This document shows, one piece after another, positions 1 through 8,296 of a DNA stretch of 64,000 nucleotides. Under the pieces are notes generated by a model, which saw only the letters and a list, made by a program, of their open reading frames with translations, did no database searches and was not told the origin of the DNA. The DNA is from Rhizobium favelukesii (GTDB lineage Bacteria > Pseudomonadota > Alphaproteobacteria > Rhizobiales > Rhizobiaceae): assembly GCF_000577275.2 (NCBI RefSeq), contig NZ_HG916855.1, positions 1,868,031 through 1,932,030 of the forward strand. Direction: 5' to 3'. How positions within the stretch are numbered: the stretch's first letter is position 1; each line of letters begins with the position of its first letter. Made by a program: the position numbers and the translations under genes.

Positions 1-911
1 GGCAGCGCCGTGGATAGGTCGGCAAAAACCGCCCCCTGTGCGGCCGGTCCCGCCATGTCGATGCTCAGGATCGCCTCCTGGCCGGAGGTGGGAGACAGCC
101 GGGCGGCGATGTGCTCAGGCAATTGCGGGCGGCTTCCGGAAAGCAGGCTCTGGGTGATCTGCGCCTGCGGATCGGCAAACACCGACCAGACCTGTCCTTC
201 CTCGACAATACGACCGGCATCGATGACGGCAACGCGATCGGCAATGTTGCGCACGACTTCCATCTCATGCGTGATGAGCAGGATCGTCAGGCCAAGCTTG
301 CGGTTGATGTCCTTCAGAAGGGTCAGGATCGAACGGGTCGTTTCGGGATCGAGCGCCGATGTCGCTTCATCCGAGAGCAGCAATGCCGGGCGCGCCGCGA
401 GCGCTCTAGCAATGCCAACCCGTTGCTTCTGGCCACCGGACAGAGACGATGGATAGGCTTTTGCCTTGCCAGCGAGGCCGACAAGCTCCAGCAATTCATG
501 CGCGCGCTTCAGGCGTTCCGCCTTTGCGACGCCGGCGATCTTCAGCGGCAGTGCGACATTTTCTTCGACCGTCTTCGACGCCAGTAGGTTGAAGTGCTGA
601 AAGATCATGCCGACGCGGCGGCGAAGCGGCTGCAGCTCCTGTTCGTCGAGACCGACAATGCTGCGGCCCTCGATTTCGATCTCGCCGCGATCGGGGCGCT
701 CCAAGCCGTTCAGACAGCGGATCAGCGTGGATTTGCCGGCGCCGCTGCGCCCGATAATGCCGAGGATCTCGCCTTTGTGGACGGTGAGCGATGTGCCGTC
801 GAGAGCGGCAGTGGCACCGAAATGCCGATGCACGTCGACGAGGCGCACCACCTCTTGTGCCGTGGCCTGCGGCGGAGCCTCGATGGCCGAGGCCGATATG
901 ATTGAATTCAT
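1..911 (-). CDS. metN: Methionine ABC transporter ATP-binding protein MetN (3' end cut by window edge)
   Basis: Cytoplasmic ATPase that should power D/L-methionine uptake. Reading the minus strand from the ATG at 911 gives about 303 codons open to the edge, so the last part and probably metI lie to the left. Visible motifs are Walker [10 protein letters not shown] (residues 54-62), signature LSGGQ (about 157-161) and Walker B ALLLSDE (176-182), followed by SALDPE. The region after about residue 265 matches the place of the C-terminal NIL/ACT-like domain that senses methionine in MetN. It follows metQ on the same strand with a 93-bp gap that holds a strong stem-loop. The family call is firm; the substrate rests on pairing with MetQ. 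Confidence 0.93.
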   Translation of the reverse strand, partial: MNSIISASAIEAPPQATAQEVVRLVDVHRHFGATAALDGTSLTVHKGEILGIIGRSGAGKSTLIRCLNGLERPDRGEIEIEGRSIVGLDEQELQPLRRRVGMIFQHFNLLASKTVEENVALPLKIAGVAKAERLKRAHELLELVGLAGKAKAYPSSLSGGQKQRVGIARALAARPALLLSDEATSALDPETTRSILTLLKDINRKLGLTILLITHEMEVVRNIADRVAVIDAGRIVEEGQVWSVFADPQAQITQSLLSGSRPQLPEHIAARLSPTSGQEAILSIDMAGPAAQGAVFADLSTAL

Positions 912-933
912 GTTCTTTCCCTTCGGAAACGTC

Positions 934-970
934 CAAGGCGGCCCGGGCAAGGAACGCCCGGACCGCCTTG
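934..970 (-). other. Intercistronic stem-loop between metQ and metN
   Basis: Arms 934-948 and 956-970 are 15 bp with a single mismatch around a 7-nt loop, very GC-rich. The structure lies just downstream of metQ and upstream of metN in one transcription unit and has no good T-run on the minus strand. Such hairpins often protect the upstream message or partly stop transcription, which would give more binding protein than ATPase. That role is inferred. Confidence 0.6.
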
Positions 971-1004
971 TTCAACCGCGCCCAATGCGTGGCGCGAATG
1001 TCGA

Positions 1005-1841
1005 TCAGTAAGCGCTGACGCCGGTTCCCTTATACACCTTGTCGAACTCGGCCTTAACCGCATCGTTCTGGTAGGAGGAGACGAGGGTCTTGACCCAGGC
1101 CTCATTCTCGCTGCCCTGCTTGACGGCGATGAAGTTGCGATAGGGATTGTCGGCGATCGGCTCCTGCGCAATGCGGTCGGCGGCCGACAGTCCGCTTTTC
1201 AAGGCCCAGTCGGTGTTGACGACGGCCGCGTCCAGATCCTCGATAGCGCGTCCGACGACGCCAGCGTCCAGTTCCTTGATCTCGACATTCTTCGGATTGT
1301 CCGAGATGTCGGTCACGGTGGCGAGAATGCCCGTGCCGACCTTGAGCTTGATGATGCCCTCGTTCTGCAAAACGCGTAGTGCGCGGCCCTCGTTCGAGGG
1401 GTCATTGGGAACCCCGATGGTGGCCCCTTCGGCGATTTCCGAGACTGCCTTGTGCTTCTTGGAATAAAGGCCGATCGGCCAGACGGCGGTATATCCGACC
1501 GGCACGATATGATAGCCGTGCTGCTCGACCTGATTGTCGAGATAGGGCTTGTGCTGGAAGGCGTTGGCGTCGATTTCGCCGCGTTCAAGCGCCTCGTTCG
1601 GCTGTGTGTAATCGTTGAAGACGACCGTCTCGATCGTCAGGCCCTTCTTGGCGGCTTCCGCGGTCACGACGCGCCACACGTCTTCATCCTCGCCGCTCAT
1701 GATGCCGACCTTGATCGACTTGTCGTCCGCGAAGGAGGCAACAGGCGCTGTGAATGCAACCAGGGCAATTGCCGAGGCGACGATAGCGGCAAGGCTTGCA
1801 CGACGCGTCAGGCTTGATGTGGCGGACGTCTTCTTGTTCAT
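1005..1841 (-). CDS. metQ: Methionine-binding protein MetQ (NlpA family)
   Basis: Periplasmic substrate-binding protein of the MetNIQ importer, 278 aa. Residues 1-38 form a signal peptide (basic start, hydrophobic VASAIALVAF core, cleavage after ASFA). The mature part begins with IKVGIMSGEDEDV and carries NlpA/MetQ landmarks such as NAFQHKPYL, VPNDPSNEGRAL and the ELDA and NTDWA segments. There is no lipobox cysteine, so unlike the E. coli protein it would be soluble in the periplasm. It is the first gene of a metQ-metN unit; an inverted repeat about 150 bp upstream may be its operator. D-methionine, L-methionine or a related sulfur compound could be the ligand. Confidence 0.92.
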   Translation of the reverse strand: MNKKTSATSSLTRRASLAAIVASAIALVAFTAPVASFADDKSIKVGIMSGEDEDVWRVVTAEAAKKGLTIETVVFNDYTQPNEALERGEIDANAFQHKPYLDNQVEQHGYHIVPVGYTAVWPIGLYSKKHKAVSEIAEGATIGVPNDPSNEGRALRVLQNEGIIKLKVGTGILATVTDISDNPKNVEIKELDAGVVGRAIEDLDAAVVNTDWALKSGLSAADRIAQEPIADNPYRNFIAVKQGSENEAWVKTLVSSYQNDAVKAEFDKVYKGTGVSAY

Positions 1842-1989
1842 TGTGGTGTTTCCCGTCTTGAATTGATGAGGCTTGCCTCGAACGGTCAGATAATTTCAAA
1901 ACTGCCGATGGTAAACCAAGCAAGCCGATCTCTATTGCGCTGCAGCACGGAAAAACTGTTCGGCGCCTGAACACAATAGCGGGATAAAA

Positions 1990-2010
1990 ATTCTACTGAT
2001 TTTGTAGAAT
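1990..2010. promoter_or_regulatory. Inverted repeat upstream of metQ, candidate operator
   Basis: ATTCTAC (1990-1996) and GTAGAAT (2004-2010) are perfect 7-bp arms around 7 bp, in the AT-rich gap between metQ and the divergent FAD gene. The size and T-rich arms fit a dimeric repressor or LysR-type site. The protein that binds is unknown. Confidence 0.45.
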
Positions 2011-2108
2011 ATTGGCGTTGCCGGCATGCTTGCCTGACCCTAAACTAAACCATCCGAGCGCGAAGACCAAACCTGCGCTCGCAAGCAAGGTGATCTGGAC
2101 CGCGGGCA

Positions 2109-3551
2109 TTGAAGCAGGACAGCGCGAAATCACGACATGACACCGATCGCCGGACGCGGCGACCCCTGGTGGCGATTATCGGTGGGGGCGTTTCCGGAGC
2201 GGGCGTCGCGTACCACCTGGCGCGTTCCATCACGGACCGACCGCCAGCAATCGTCGTTTTTGAGCCACGGCGCGAGCTCGGCAGAGGGCTTGCCTATGAT
2301 ACCACTGATCCGGCGCATCGCATCAATGTTCCCGCCGCCCGCATGAGCCTACTTCCGGATCAGCCTGAGGATTTTCTGGAATGGATTGGGCGCAATGATG
2401 CCGTTGCGGACGATCCGGAAGCACATCGGCTTGATGGCAGCCTCTTTCCCCGACGCCATGTCTTCGGCTCTTACATCGCCTCGGCGCTCACGCCTCTCGT
2501 GCAAAGCGGCACCGTGCGCCATCGTCGCGCGGTCGTTACGGCTGTGTGCCGGGACGGCGCGCTCTGGGAGATCTTCGACAGCCAGGGCGGACAGATATTT
2601 GCCGATTTCCTGGTGATCGCCACCAGTCATCCCGCGCCCTCGGCGCCCGGGGCTCTGCGAGCTCTTGAAGGACATCCCCGGTTTGTGGCCGATTCCACCG
2701 TTGCCGGTGCGCTCGACGTCGTGCGTCCCGACGACCGGCTGCTGATTGTCGGCAATGGTCTGACCGCAGCCGACATCGTCGCCTCGCTGGCGCGCACTGG
2801 CCATCGCGGGCCGATCACGTCGATTTCGCGCCGCGGGCTGAGGTCGACGGGACATGCGCCTTTCCCGCAGGACCCGTTCGGCGAGTTTGACACGGCCCCG
2901 GCTCATAGTGCGACGGCACTGCTGCAGAGCGTTCGGCACGCCATTGCGCAAGCCAAGACGGCGGGGTTGACGTGGCACGCCGTGATTGACCAGGTGCGCG
3001 GCCACGGCCATGCGATCTGGCAGAACCTGCCGATTGCCGAACGTTGCCGGATCGTGCGCCACATCAGGCCCTACTGGGACGTTCATCGGTTCCGCATCGC
3101 GCCGCAGGTAGAAGACGTGTTGGAGCGGGCGATCGCGCAGGGCAGGATGGAAGTGCTGGCGGCCTCCGTCGGTCGGGTGCAGCGCGAGGGTGAGGCCATC
3201 CACGTGGAGCTGCAACGCCGACATGCCTTGCCGCTTAAGAAGAGCTATGATGCAGTCGTGGTCACAACGGGTCCCGCGCATGGTGGCATTCTCGAAAGCC
3301 AGGCATGGCTAGCCGCTCTGCGCGATCAGTCACATTTGCAACTTGACCCGACCGGTCTCGGCATCGCTTGTTCGGAGCGCGCAGAGGCGATCGCAGCCGA
3401 TGGCCGGCCCGACCCGTCGTTGCTGATTTCTGGCCCGCTGGCGCGCGGAACCTTTGGAGAGCTCATGGGGCTGCCACAGATCACCGAACATGCAGTCTTC
3501 GTGGCAGGCGAGCTAGCTGCGCAGGTAGCGACCCTGAGCCGCTGCGCTTAG
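2109..3551 (+). CDS. FAD/NAD(P)-binding oxidoreductase (PF13454-like)
   Basis: A 480-aa cytoplasmic protein with two dinucleotide-binding sites: VAIIGGGVSGAG at residues 21-32 for FAD and RLLIVGNGLTAADI at 210-223, followed by SRRG, for the second nucleotide. This fits the FAD-NAD(P)-binding family that is often seen beside sulfur and amino-acid importers. The start is a TTG at 2109; no ATG occurs in frame before the first glycine motif, and the Shine-Dalgarno is weak. It is divergent from metQ and may share its control region. The substrate cannot be told from sequence; oxidation of an imported amino acid or sulfur compound is possible. Confidence 0.82.
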   Translation: MKQDSAKSRHDTDRRTRRPLVAIIGGGVSGAGVAYHLARSITDRPPAIVVFEPRRELGRGLAYDTTDPAHRINVPAARMSLLPDQPEDFLEWIGRNDAVADDPEAHRLDGSLFPRRHVFGSYIASALTPLVQSGTVRHRRAVVTAVCRDGALWEIFDSQGGQIFADFLVIATSHPAPSAPGALRALEGHPRFVADSTVAGALDVVRPDDRLLIVGNGLTAADIVASLARTGHRGPITSISRRGLRSTGHAPFPQDPFGEFDTAPAHSATALLQSVRHAIAQAKTAGLTWHAVIDQVRGHGHAIWQNLPIAERCRIVRHIRPYWDVHRFRIAPQVEDVLERAIAQGRMEVLAASVGRVQREGEAIHVELQRRHALPLKKSYDAVVVTTGPAHGGILESQAWLAALRDQSHLQLDPTGLGIACSERAEAIAADGRPDPSLLISGPLARGTFGELMGLPQITEHAVFVAGELAAQVATLSRCA

Positions 3552-3611
3552 TCATATCACTTCTTTCGCCGCAGGGGCGAAGGCCCGCTGGGGCTGGCGC
3601 CATGATTGACC

Positions 3612-4151
3612 TCACGCATCTGACAGGCCGGCATTTTCGGCGAAGGCTTCGAGCTCGGGATCAAAGTCGACCTCGACGACATTGTTGAAGACGGCTGTCG
3701 CGAGCATGATGCCTGCAAAGGCGACGAGATCGACGAGCGTCTTGCCATCATAGCGTTCCTTCAGCTTCTTCCAGATCTCGGCGGGAATCGCGTTGGAATC
3801 GGCAACGATTGCCTTGCCGAAGGCATCGAGCAGCGCCTCTTCTTCGGAGTACAGCATCGCGTCCGGGTTGAACCCGGCATTGATCAGCGCCCGGCGAAAG
3901 AAGGTGATGGCGATCTTCGATTTTGCCGCTTTCGAAATGGCATGCGAGAAGATCCAGATCGGCCGATCCGCGATTGCCGAGAGTTCGGCGCGCAGCGTGA
4001 ACCATTCGGCGTAGATGCGATGGGCTGCGGGTGAATGCAATAACGTCCGCTTCATGTTCGTCATGCGCCCGCGTACCCTCACCTCCTCGTCATGTGCGGC
4101 ACGGATCTCTTCTGAAGCAGTGGCGTAGTCGATCTGCGGGATATGGCTCAT
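3612..4151 (-). CDS. Carboxymuconolactone decarboxylase (CMD)-family protein without CxxC
   Basis: A 179-aa helical protein of the CMD/AhpD-like fold. The stretch FRRALINAGFNPDAM and the later LVDLVAFAGIMLATAVFNN are typical of the stand-alone CMD proteins found near catabolic operons. AhpD-type peroxidase activity needs a CxxC pair; this protein contains no cysteine at all, so a peroxidase role is unlikely. It is convergent with the FAD gene (60-bp gap) and divergent from the amino-acid ABC operon at 4372. Function unknown. Confidence 0.75.
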   Translation of the reverse strand: MSHIPQIDYATASEEIRAAHDEEVRVRGRMTNMKRTLLHSPAAHRIYAEWFTLRAELSAIADRPIWIFSHAISKAAKSKIAITFFRRALINAGFNPDAMLYSEEEALLDAFGKAIVADSNAIPAEIWKKLKERYDGKTLVDLVAFAGIMLATAVFNNVVEVDFDPELEAFAENAGLSDA

Positions 4152-4337
4152 GGCATGCTCGTTCGATGTGGCTAGGGCTAACCGGCGTCTGCGAGATACG
4201 GAGGCTTGGCCGACTCCAGCTCGAAGCCGTCTTCAAGAATTCTTGCACAAGCTTGCTAACCCATCGGCTCGATGCGGACCAGATATATCAGGAGATCCCA
4301 GCTGCGTTCTTGACAATAAGGGGTCACGAGGAGATGA

Positions 4338-4351
4338 TGAAACCGGTTTCA
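4338..4351. promoter_or_regulatory. LacI-family type operator
   Basis: TGAAACCGGTTTCA is a perfect 14-bp palindrome with a central CG, the classic form of LacI/GalR-family operators. It lies 21 bp before the first gene of the amino-acid ABC operon, and a LacI-family gene closes the locus at 7143-8144. Binding by that regulator is inferred. Confidence 0.7.
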
Positions 4352-4371
4352 CTCTCATTTTTGGAGAGATC

Positions 4372-4650
4372 GTGCGGCTCGACCTGTCGATTCTCTTGCC
4401 CCATCTCGGCCTTCTCGCGCAGGGCGCCCTTTTGACGGCAGAGACATGTGCCCTTGCGCTCGCCGGCGGCGGCATCATGGGCGCTTTCGTGGCGATCGCG
4501 CGAACATCCTCGTCTGCACTCCTGTGGCGGATTGCGTTCCTCTACGTGGCCGTCGGTCTGCTCTATTACGCCGCCGCCAAGCTGGTCGCCTCGCTGGGGT
4601 CGCGCTTCGAAAATCGCCTTCGCGCCCACAGCGCCTGGAGGGGGCTCTGA
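4372..4650 (+). pseudogene. Amino-acid ABC permease (HisM/GlnP type), internal deletion
   Basis: Reads from a GTG at 4372 with GGAG 5 nt upstream. The first about 55 codons give a normal polar amino-acid permease N-terminus (LDLSILLPHLGLLAQGALL, then ALLWRIA). The frame then jumps straight to a permease C-terminus (VAVGLLYYAAAKLVASLG, then RFENRLR). The product would be 92 aa, whereas family members are about 215-240 aa, so roughly 120 residues are missing, including the EAA loop that contacts the ATPase. The deletion keeps the frame, with its junction near 4535. It is followed 1 bp later by the ATPase gene. It could not form a working channel by itself. Confidence 0.75.
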
Positions 4651-4651
4651 C

Positions 4652-5386
4652 ATGATCAAAGTTGAAAACGTAAAAAAGGCCTTCGGCCATACCACTGTGC
4701 TTGACGGCGTCGATCTGACGATCGCGCCCGGTGAGGTCGTCTCGATCCTCGGCTCCTCGGGCTCCGGCAAATCGACGCTGATCCGGTGCATCAACGGCCT
4801 GGAGAAGCTGAACAGTGGCCGGATCATGGTCGACGAGTTCGATGTCGGCAAGCCTCGCGAGCTCGCGGAGGCTCGCAAGCGCTCCGGCACGGTCTTCCAG
4901 CTCTTCAACCTCTATCCACACATGACGGTGCTCGGCAACATCACGCTCGCACCGATCGAGGTGTTGAAGAAACCACGCGCCGAGGCGGAAGCGACGGCGC
5001 GTGCCCTGCTAAAGTCCGTTGGTCTCGGTTCCAGGGCCGACGCCTATCCGGCGCAGCTCTCGGGTGGTCAGCGCCAGCGCGTCGGCATCTGCCGGGCGCT
5101 TGCCATGCAGCCGCGCTATCTGCTGCTGGACGAAGTGACCAGCGCGCTTGACCCGGAGATGACGGCGGAGGTGCTGGCGATCCTTGCCAAGCTCGCGCAG
5201 GACGGCACGACGATGTTGTTCGTCACGCACGAGGTCGAGTTCGCCAGGCAGATTTCCGATCGCATTGTCTTTCTCGACAACGGCAGGTTGCTGGTCGATC
5301 TGCCAACCAAAGAATTCTTCGCCGCCGAAGGCGGCATGGCGCGCCCGCGCGTTGCCCAGTTCCTTTCCAAGATGCGCAAAGAATAG
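4652..5386 (+). CDS. Amino-acid ABC transporter ATP-binding protein (GlnQ/HisP type)
   Basis: A 244-aa ATPase beginning MIKVENVKKAFG, with Walker A GSSGSGKST, Q-loop VFQLFNLYPHMT, signature LSGGQRQRVGICRAL and Walker B YLLLDEVTSALDPE, then the switch histidine in VTHEVEFA. All motifs are intact and the length is normal for the polar amino-acid uptake family. The ATG at 4652 is 1 bp past the permease remnant's stop. Its own operon encodes a broken permease and a frameshifted binding protein, so it may now be idle or serve another importer. Confidence 0.9.
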   Translation: MIKVENVKKAFGHTTVLDGVDLTIAPGEVVSILGSSGSGKSTLIRCINGLEKLNSGRIMVDEFDVGKPRELAEARKRSGTVFQLFNLYPHMTVLGNITLAPIEVLKKPRAEAEATARALLKSVGLGSRADAYPAQLSGGQRQRVGICRALAMQPRYLLLDEVTSALDPEMTAEVLAILAKLAQDGTTMLFVTHEVEFARQISDRIVFLDNGRLLVDLPTKEFFAAEGGMARPRVAQFLSKMRKE

Positions 5387-5394
5387 AGGTCTAG

Positions 5395-6312
5395 ATGCTG
5401 CTATTGGCCAATAAAGAAGCCTGGCCGGGCTTTCCGACATGCGTGGAGATGCTGCGCGACGGTGCAATCAGCCTTGACGCGATGGTCGCCGGGATCAGCA
5501 AGGTGGAGAGGGAAGTCAAGGTGCGCAGCGTCGGTTATGGCGGCTGGCCGAACATGCTTGGCAATATGGAGCTTGATGCCGCCGTCATGGACGGCAACAC
5601 GCGTGAGGTCGGTACCGTTGGTGCCGTTCCGAATACACTGTCGGTCGCACGCCTTGCCCACGAAGTCATGAAACGCCTTCCACACGTCATGCTGACTGGT
5701 GACGGCGCTCGCCGTTTTGCCACTGAAATCGGTTTCGATGAGGATGACGTGCTGTTCGAAGACAGCAGGCGGGTCTGGTGGAAACGGCTGGAAGAGGAGC
5801 TGTCGCCGGAGGACCTCGCGAAATTCCCTGACATTGCGCTTGCACCGCTCAGCCGCGCCATCACCGATCCGGAGCGCGTACGCGATACCACCGTCTTCCT
5901 GTCAGCCGATCCGAGACGCGGCACCCATGCGGCGACATCCACGTCAGGCTGGGCGTGGAAATATCCGGGTCGCCTTGGCGACAGCCCGATCCCGGGCGCC
6001 GGCTTCTATGCCGACAGCCGCTATGGCGCAGCCGCCTGCACGCATACCGGCGAGATGACGATGCGCTGCTCGACAGCGCGTACCGTCGTACTGGCGATGA
6101 AGCTCGGCTATTCGCTCTGCGATGCGGTGAAACTCGCCGTTGATGAGCTTAATGAACTCTCCGCTGGGTTCCTGGCCGGCGTCGTCATCCATGCGGTCGA
6201 CGCCAAGGGAAACCATGAGGTCGTGAATTTCAGATGCGAGGGCGAGATTCGCTACTGGCTCTGGGAGGACTCGATGCCCGAACCGGAATTGCGGACAGCG
6301 AAGCTGGCATAA
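5395..6312 (+). CDS. N-terminal nucleophile hydrolase, glycosylasparaginase/isoaspartyl peptidase type
   Basis: A 305-aa member of the T2 family, which cleaves N4-(beta-N-acetylglucosaminyl)-asparagine or beta-aspartyl peptides. Family members cut themselves before a catalytic threonine in a D-T pair; here the likely site is D164-T165 (VRDTTVFLSAD). The following TSTSGWAWKYPGRLGDSPIPG is close to the family signature, and GAAACTHTGE follows. Early WPNMLGNMELDAAVMDGNT matches the alpha-chain. There is no signal peptide, so action is cytoplasmic. The start ATG 5395 has AGAGG nearby. Placement inside an amino-acid ABC operon suggests it hydrolyses an imported asparagine conjugate; the exact substrate is inference. 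Confidence 0.85.
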   Translation: MLLLANKEAWPGFPTCVEMLRDGAISLDAMVAGISKVEREVKVRSVGYGGWPNMLGNMELDAAVMDGNTREVGTVGAVPNTLSVARLAHEVMKRLPHVMLTGDGARRFATEIGFDEDDVLFEDSRRVWWKRLEEELSPEDLAKFPDIALAPLSRAITDPERVRDTTVFLSADPRRGTHAATSTSGWAWKYPGRLGDSPIPGAGFYADSRYGAAACTHTGEMTMRCSTARTVVLAMKLGYSLCDAVKLAVDELNELSAGFLAGVVIHAVDAKGNHEVVNFRCEGEIRYWLWEDSMPEPELRTAKLA

Positions 6313-6331
6313 TCAAAAGAGGGAATGAACC

Positions 6332-7106
6332 ATGAAGCGCATTCTAGTGACCCTTGGCCATTACGGCTGGCTCAGCACTTCCGTCCTTCGCCGGGATGAT
6401 CGACGATATCCGCTTGCGGGGCACCGTTCGCATCGGCGTGTCGCTCGGTGGCGAGCCGATTGGCTTCCGTGACGCGCAGAACAATCCAGTCGGTTACGAC
6501 GTCGATGTCGCGACGATGCTTGCCCAGAAGCTCGGTGTGCCGGTCGAATTCGTCGACGTGTCGGGTGACGCCCGGATCTCGATGCTGGTTTCGGGCCAGA
6601 TCGACGTCGCCGTCGCCAACACTTCGGCAACGCTCGAGCGTGCCAAGACGGTGAACTTCACCATTCCCTACAATCGCGCCGGCCTGCGCGTCATCGTCCA
6701 AAAGAATGCAGGCATCAAGGACCTGAAGGAAAAGAAGGTCGTCGTCGGTCGCGGCACGACGGGTGAGAGCTTCCTGAAGATCGCAGTTCCCGATGCGCAA
6801 CTCGTCTACGTCGATCAGTTTGCGCCCGATGGCGTGCTGCAGTTGCAGCAGAAGCGCGTCGACGCGGCAATCGAAGATTCGTCACTGCTCGACTATCTCG
6901 CAACCAAGAACCCGTCACTTGTCACCCTGCCGGGCCTCTATTCCAACGATCCGATCGGCATTGCCGTTGCCAAGGGCGACCCGGAATTCGTGCGCTGGCT
7001 CGATATGTTCGTTTCCGACTACATCCAGTCTGGGGCCTATGCCGCAAATTACACGAAGTGGTGGGGTGCGGGCTCCAATCCCCCTGCCCTGAACCCTCAG
7101 TGGTAA
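6332..7106 (+). pseudogene. Amino-acid ABC substrate-binding protein, frameshift in signal peptide
   Basis: The ATG at 6332 has a good Shine-Dalgarno (AGAGGGAA) and begins MKRILVTL, but the frame then fails. The rest of the signal peptide (AITAGSALPSFAG) and the whole mature protein (RLRGTVRIGVSLGGEPIGF onward to 7106) lie in another frame. Removing one G near 6356 would join the two into a normal signal peptide. The mature part is a complete family 3 binding protein of about 245 aa. A TTG at 6354 could start the second frame but would give a signal peptide with no basic residues and no Shine-Dalgarno. Sequencing error is the alternative. Confidence 0.7.
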
Positions 7107-7114
7107 CATGATTG

Positions 7115-7140
7115 CGGGCTGCCTTCGGGCGGCCCGTTTT
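7115..7140. terminator. Rho-independent terminator after the amino-acid ABC operon
   Basis: Arms CGGGCTGCC and GGCGGCCCG (7115-7123, 7128-7136, one G-U type pair) close a TTCG tetraloop and are followed by TTTT. It lies between the convergent binding-protein and LacI genes. Confidence 0.85.
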
Positions 7141-7142
7141 CA

Positions 7143-8144
7143 TTAGGCCGTCAGGCGTGGAACGAAACGCGTCGGCACGGTGACAGGCGGCTGACCCGGC
7201 CTGAAATTGCCGGGACTGGCAACGGATTCGACGATATATCGGACATAGAGCGATTTATCGTAGCCGATCGACGATATCGGATAGGCGTCGAAATCGGTCA
7301 GCGACAGATTGTCAAAGCCATAGAGCCGGAACCGCGACGGCCGGCCGCCGGGAAAATCGGTCCGGCATACGTCAAGAATGCCCATCGCCATCGCATCGGA
7401 TGTGCAGAAGACGGCGTCGGGACAATCGGCATCGGCAACCGCCTTGGCTGCGGCATGTCCGCTTTCATAGGAATAATCACCCTGGACCGTTTTAAGCAGA
7501 TTGATCCCGTAACGCGAAAAGGCTTCGTGAAACGAGCGGATGCGTGCCTGCTCGACCAGAGACGACGCGCGCCCTGTGACGAGCCCGGCGGTCCGCACGG
7601 TCTTCGACGCGGCATCGGCGACGGCTTCGGCGATGCCGGCATGCTCGTCCGGGATGATCACTGGCGAGAACTCGTCGTGAAGGCCGTTCAGCATGATCAC
7701 ATGATCCGAGCGGAACATGCGACGGACGGTGGGTGCGTCGGCAAAATCGGAAAACACCAGCGCGGCATCCACATGGTAGGCGACACCATTGCGCAGGAAC
7801 TCCTCCACGCGTGCGACCGAGCCAATGCGGATCAGGATGACCTGCTTGCCGATCGTCTGGACTTGATCAATGAGCCGGTCAAAAAGATCGAGGTCTGAGA
7901 GATCGTGAATGTGGTTGACGACGACGGCGACGAGATTGACCGTCTTGGTGGTCAGGCTCTGCGCCAAGAGGTTCGGCTTGTAGCCGAGGCTTGTCGCGGC
8001 GGCGATCACGCGCTCCCGCTTCTCGGACGACACCGGGCGCGGTTCGTTGGAAAGCGCCCGGCTTGCGACGGCGCGCGAGACACCGGCCAAGCGCGCCACG
8101 TCGGCAATCGTGGGAGGACCACCGCTGCTTTGGTCGTGATTCAT
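7143..8144 (-). CDS. LacI-family transcriptional regulator
   Basis: A 333-aa repressor: helix-turn-helix TIADVARLAGVSRAVASRAL at residues 12-31, hinge helix around NLLAQSL, then a periplasmic-binding-protein-like effector domain ending SSIGYDKSLYVRYIVESV. It is convergent with the amino-acid ABC operon, whose promoter region carries a perfect LacI-type operator at 4338, and divergent from the M24-like gene at 8297. A 14-bp palindrome at 8159 in its own promoter may be for autoregulation, although its sequence differs from the 4338 site. The effector is probably related to the operon's substrate; this is inferred. Confidence 0.9.
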   Translation of the reverse strand: MNHDQSSGGPPTIADVARLAGVSRAVASRALSNEPRPVSSEKRERVIAAATSLGYKPNLLAQSLTTKTVNLVAVVVNHIHDLSDLDLFDRLIDQVQTIGKQVILIRIGSVARVEEFLRNGVAYHVDAALVFSDFADAPTVRRMFRSDHVIMLNGLHDEFSPVIIPDEHAGIAEAVADAASKTVRTAGLVTGRASSLVEQARIRSFHEAFSRYGINLLKTVQGDYSYESGHAAAKAVADADCPDAVFCTSDAMAMGILDVCRTDFPGGRPSRFRLYGFDNLSLTDFDAYPISSIGYDKSLYVRYIVESVASPGNFRPGQPPVTVPTRFVPRLTA

Positions 8145-8158
8145 GATCGTGAGCTTTC

Positions 8159-8172
8159 CACCTTCGAAGGTG
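8159..8172. promoter_or_regulatory. Palindrome in the LacI/M24 divergent region
   Basis: CACCTTCGAAGGTG is a perfect 14-bp palindrome 15 bp upstream of the LacI gene start. It may be an operator; the binding protein is not known. Confidence 0.4.
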
Positions 8173-8296
8173 TGATACCGCAGTGTCGTGTCTTTCGGCT
8201 ATGCTAATCTTTCGCTTCCTGGCCGCTGGCCCACTACCACACACGGTTTTTGTGCTTTTCATCTTTGTTTGACTTTCGTTCGGTTGGAGGAACCGC

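Noticed and set aside
1842..2108. SAM riboswitch upstream of metQ
   Set aside because: No stem pattern of a known SAM class could be built; only the simple inverted repeat is clear.
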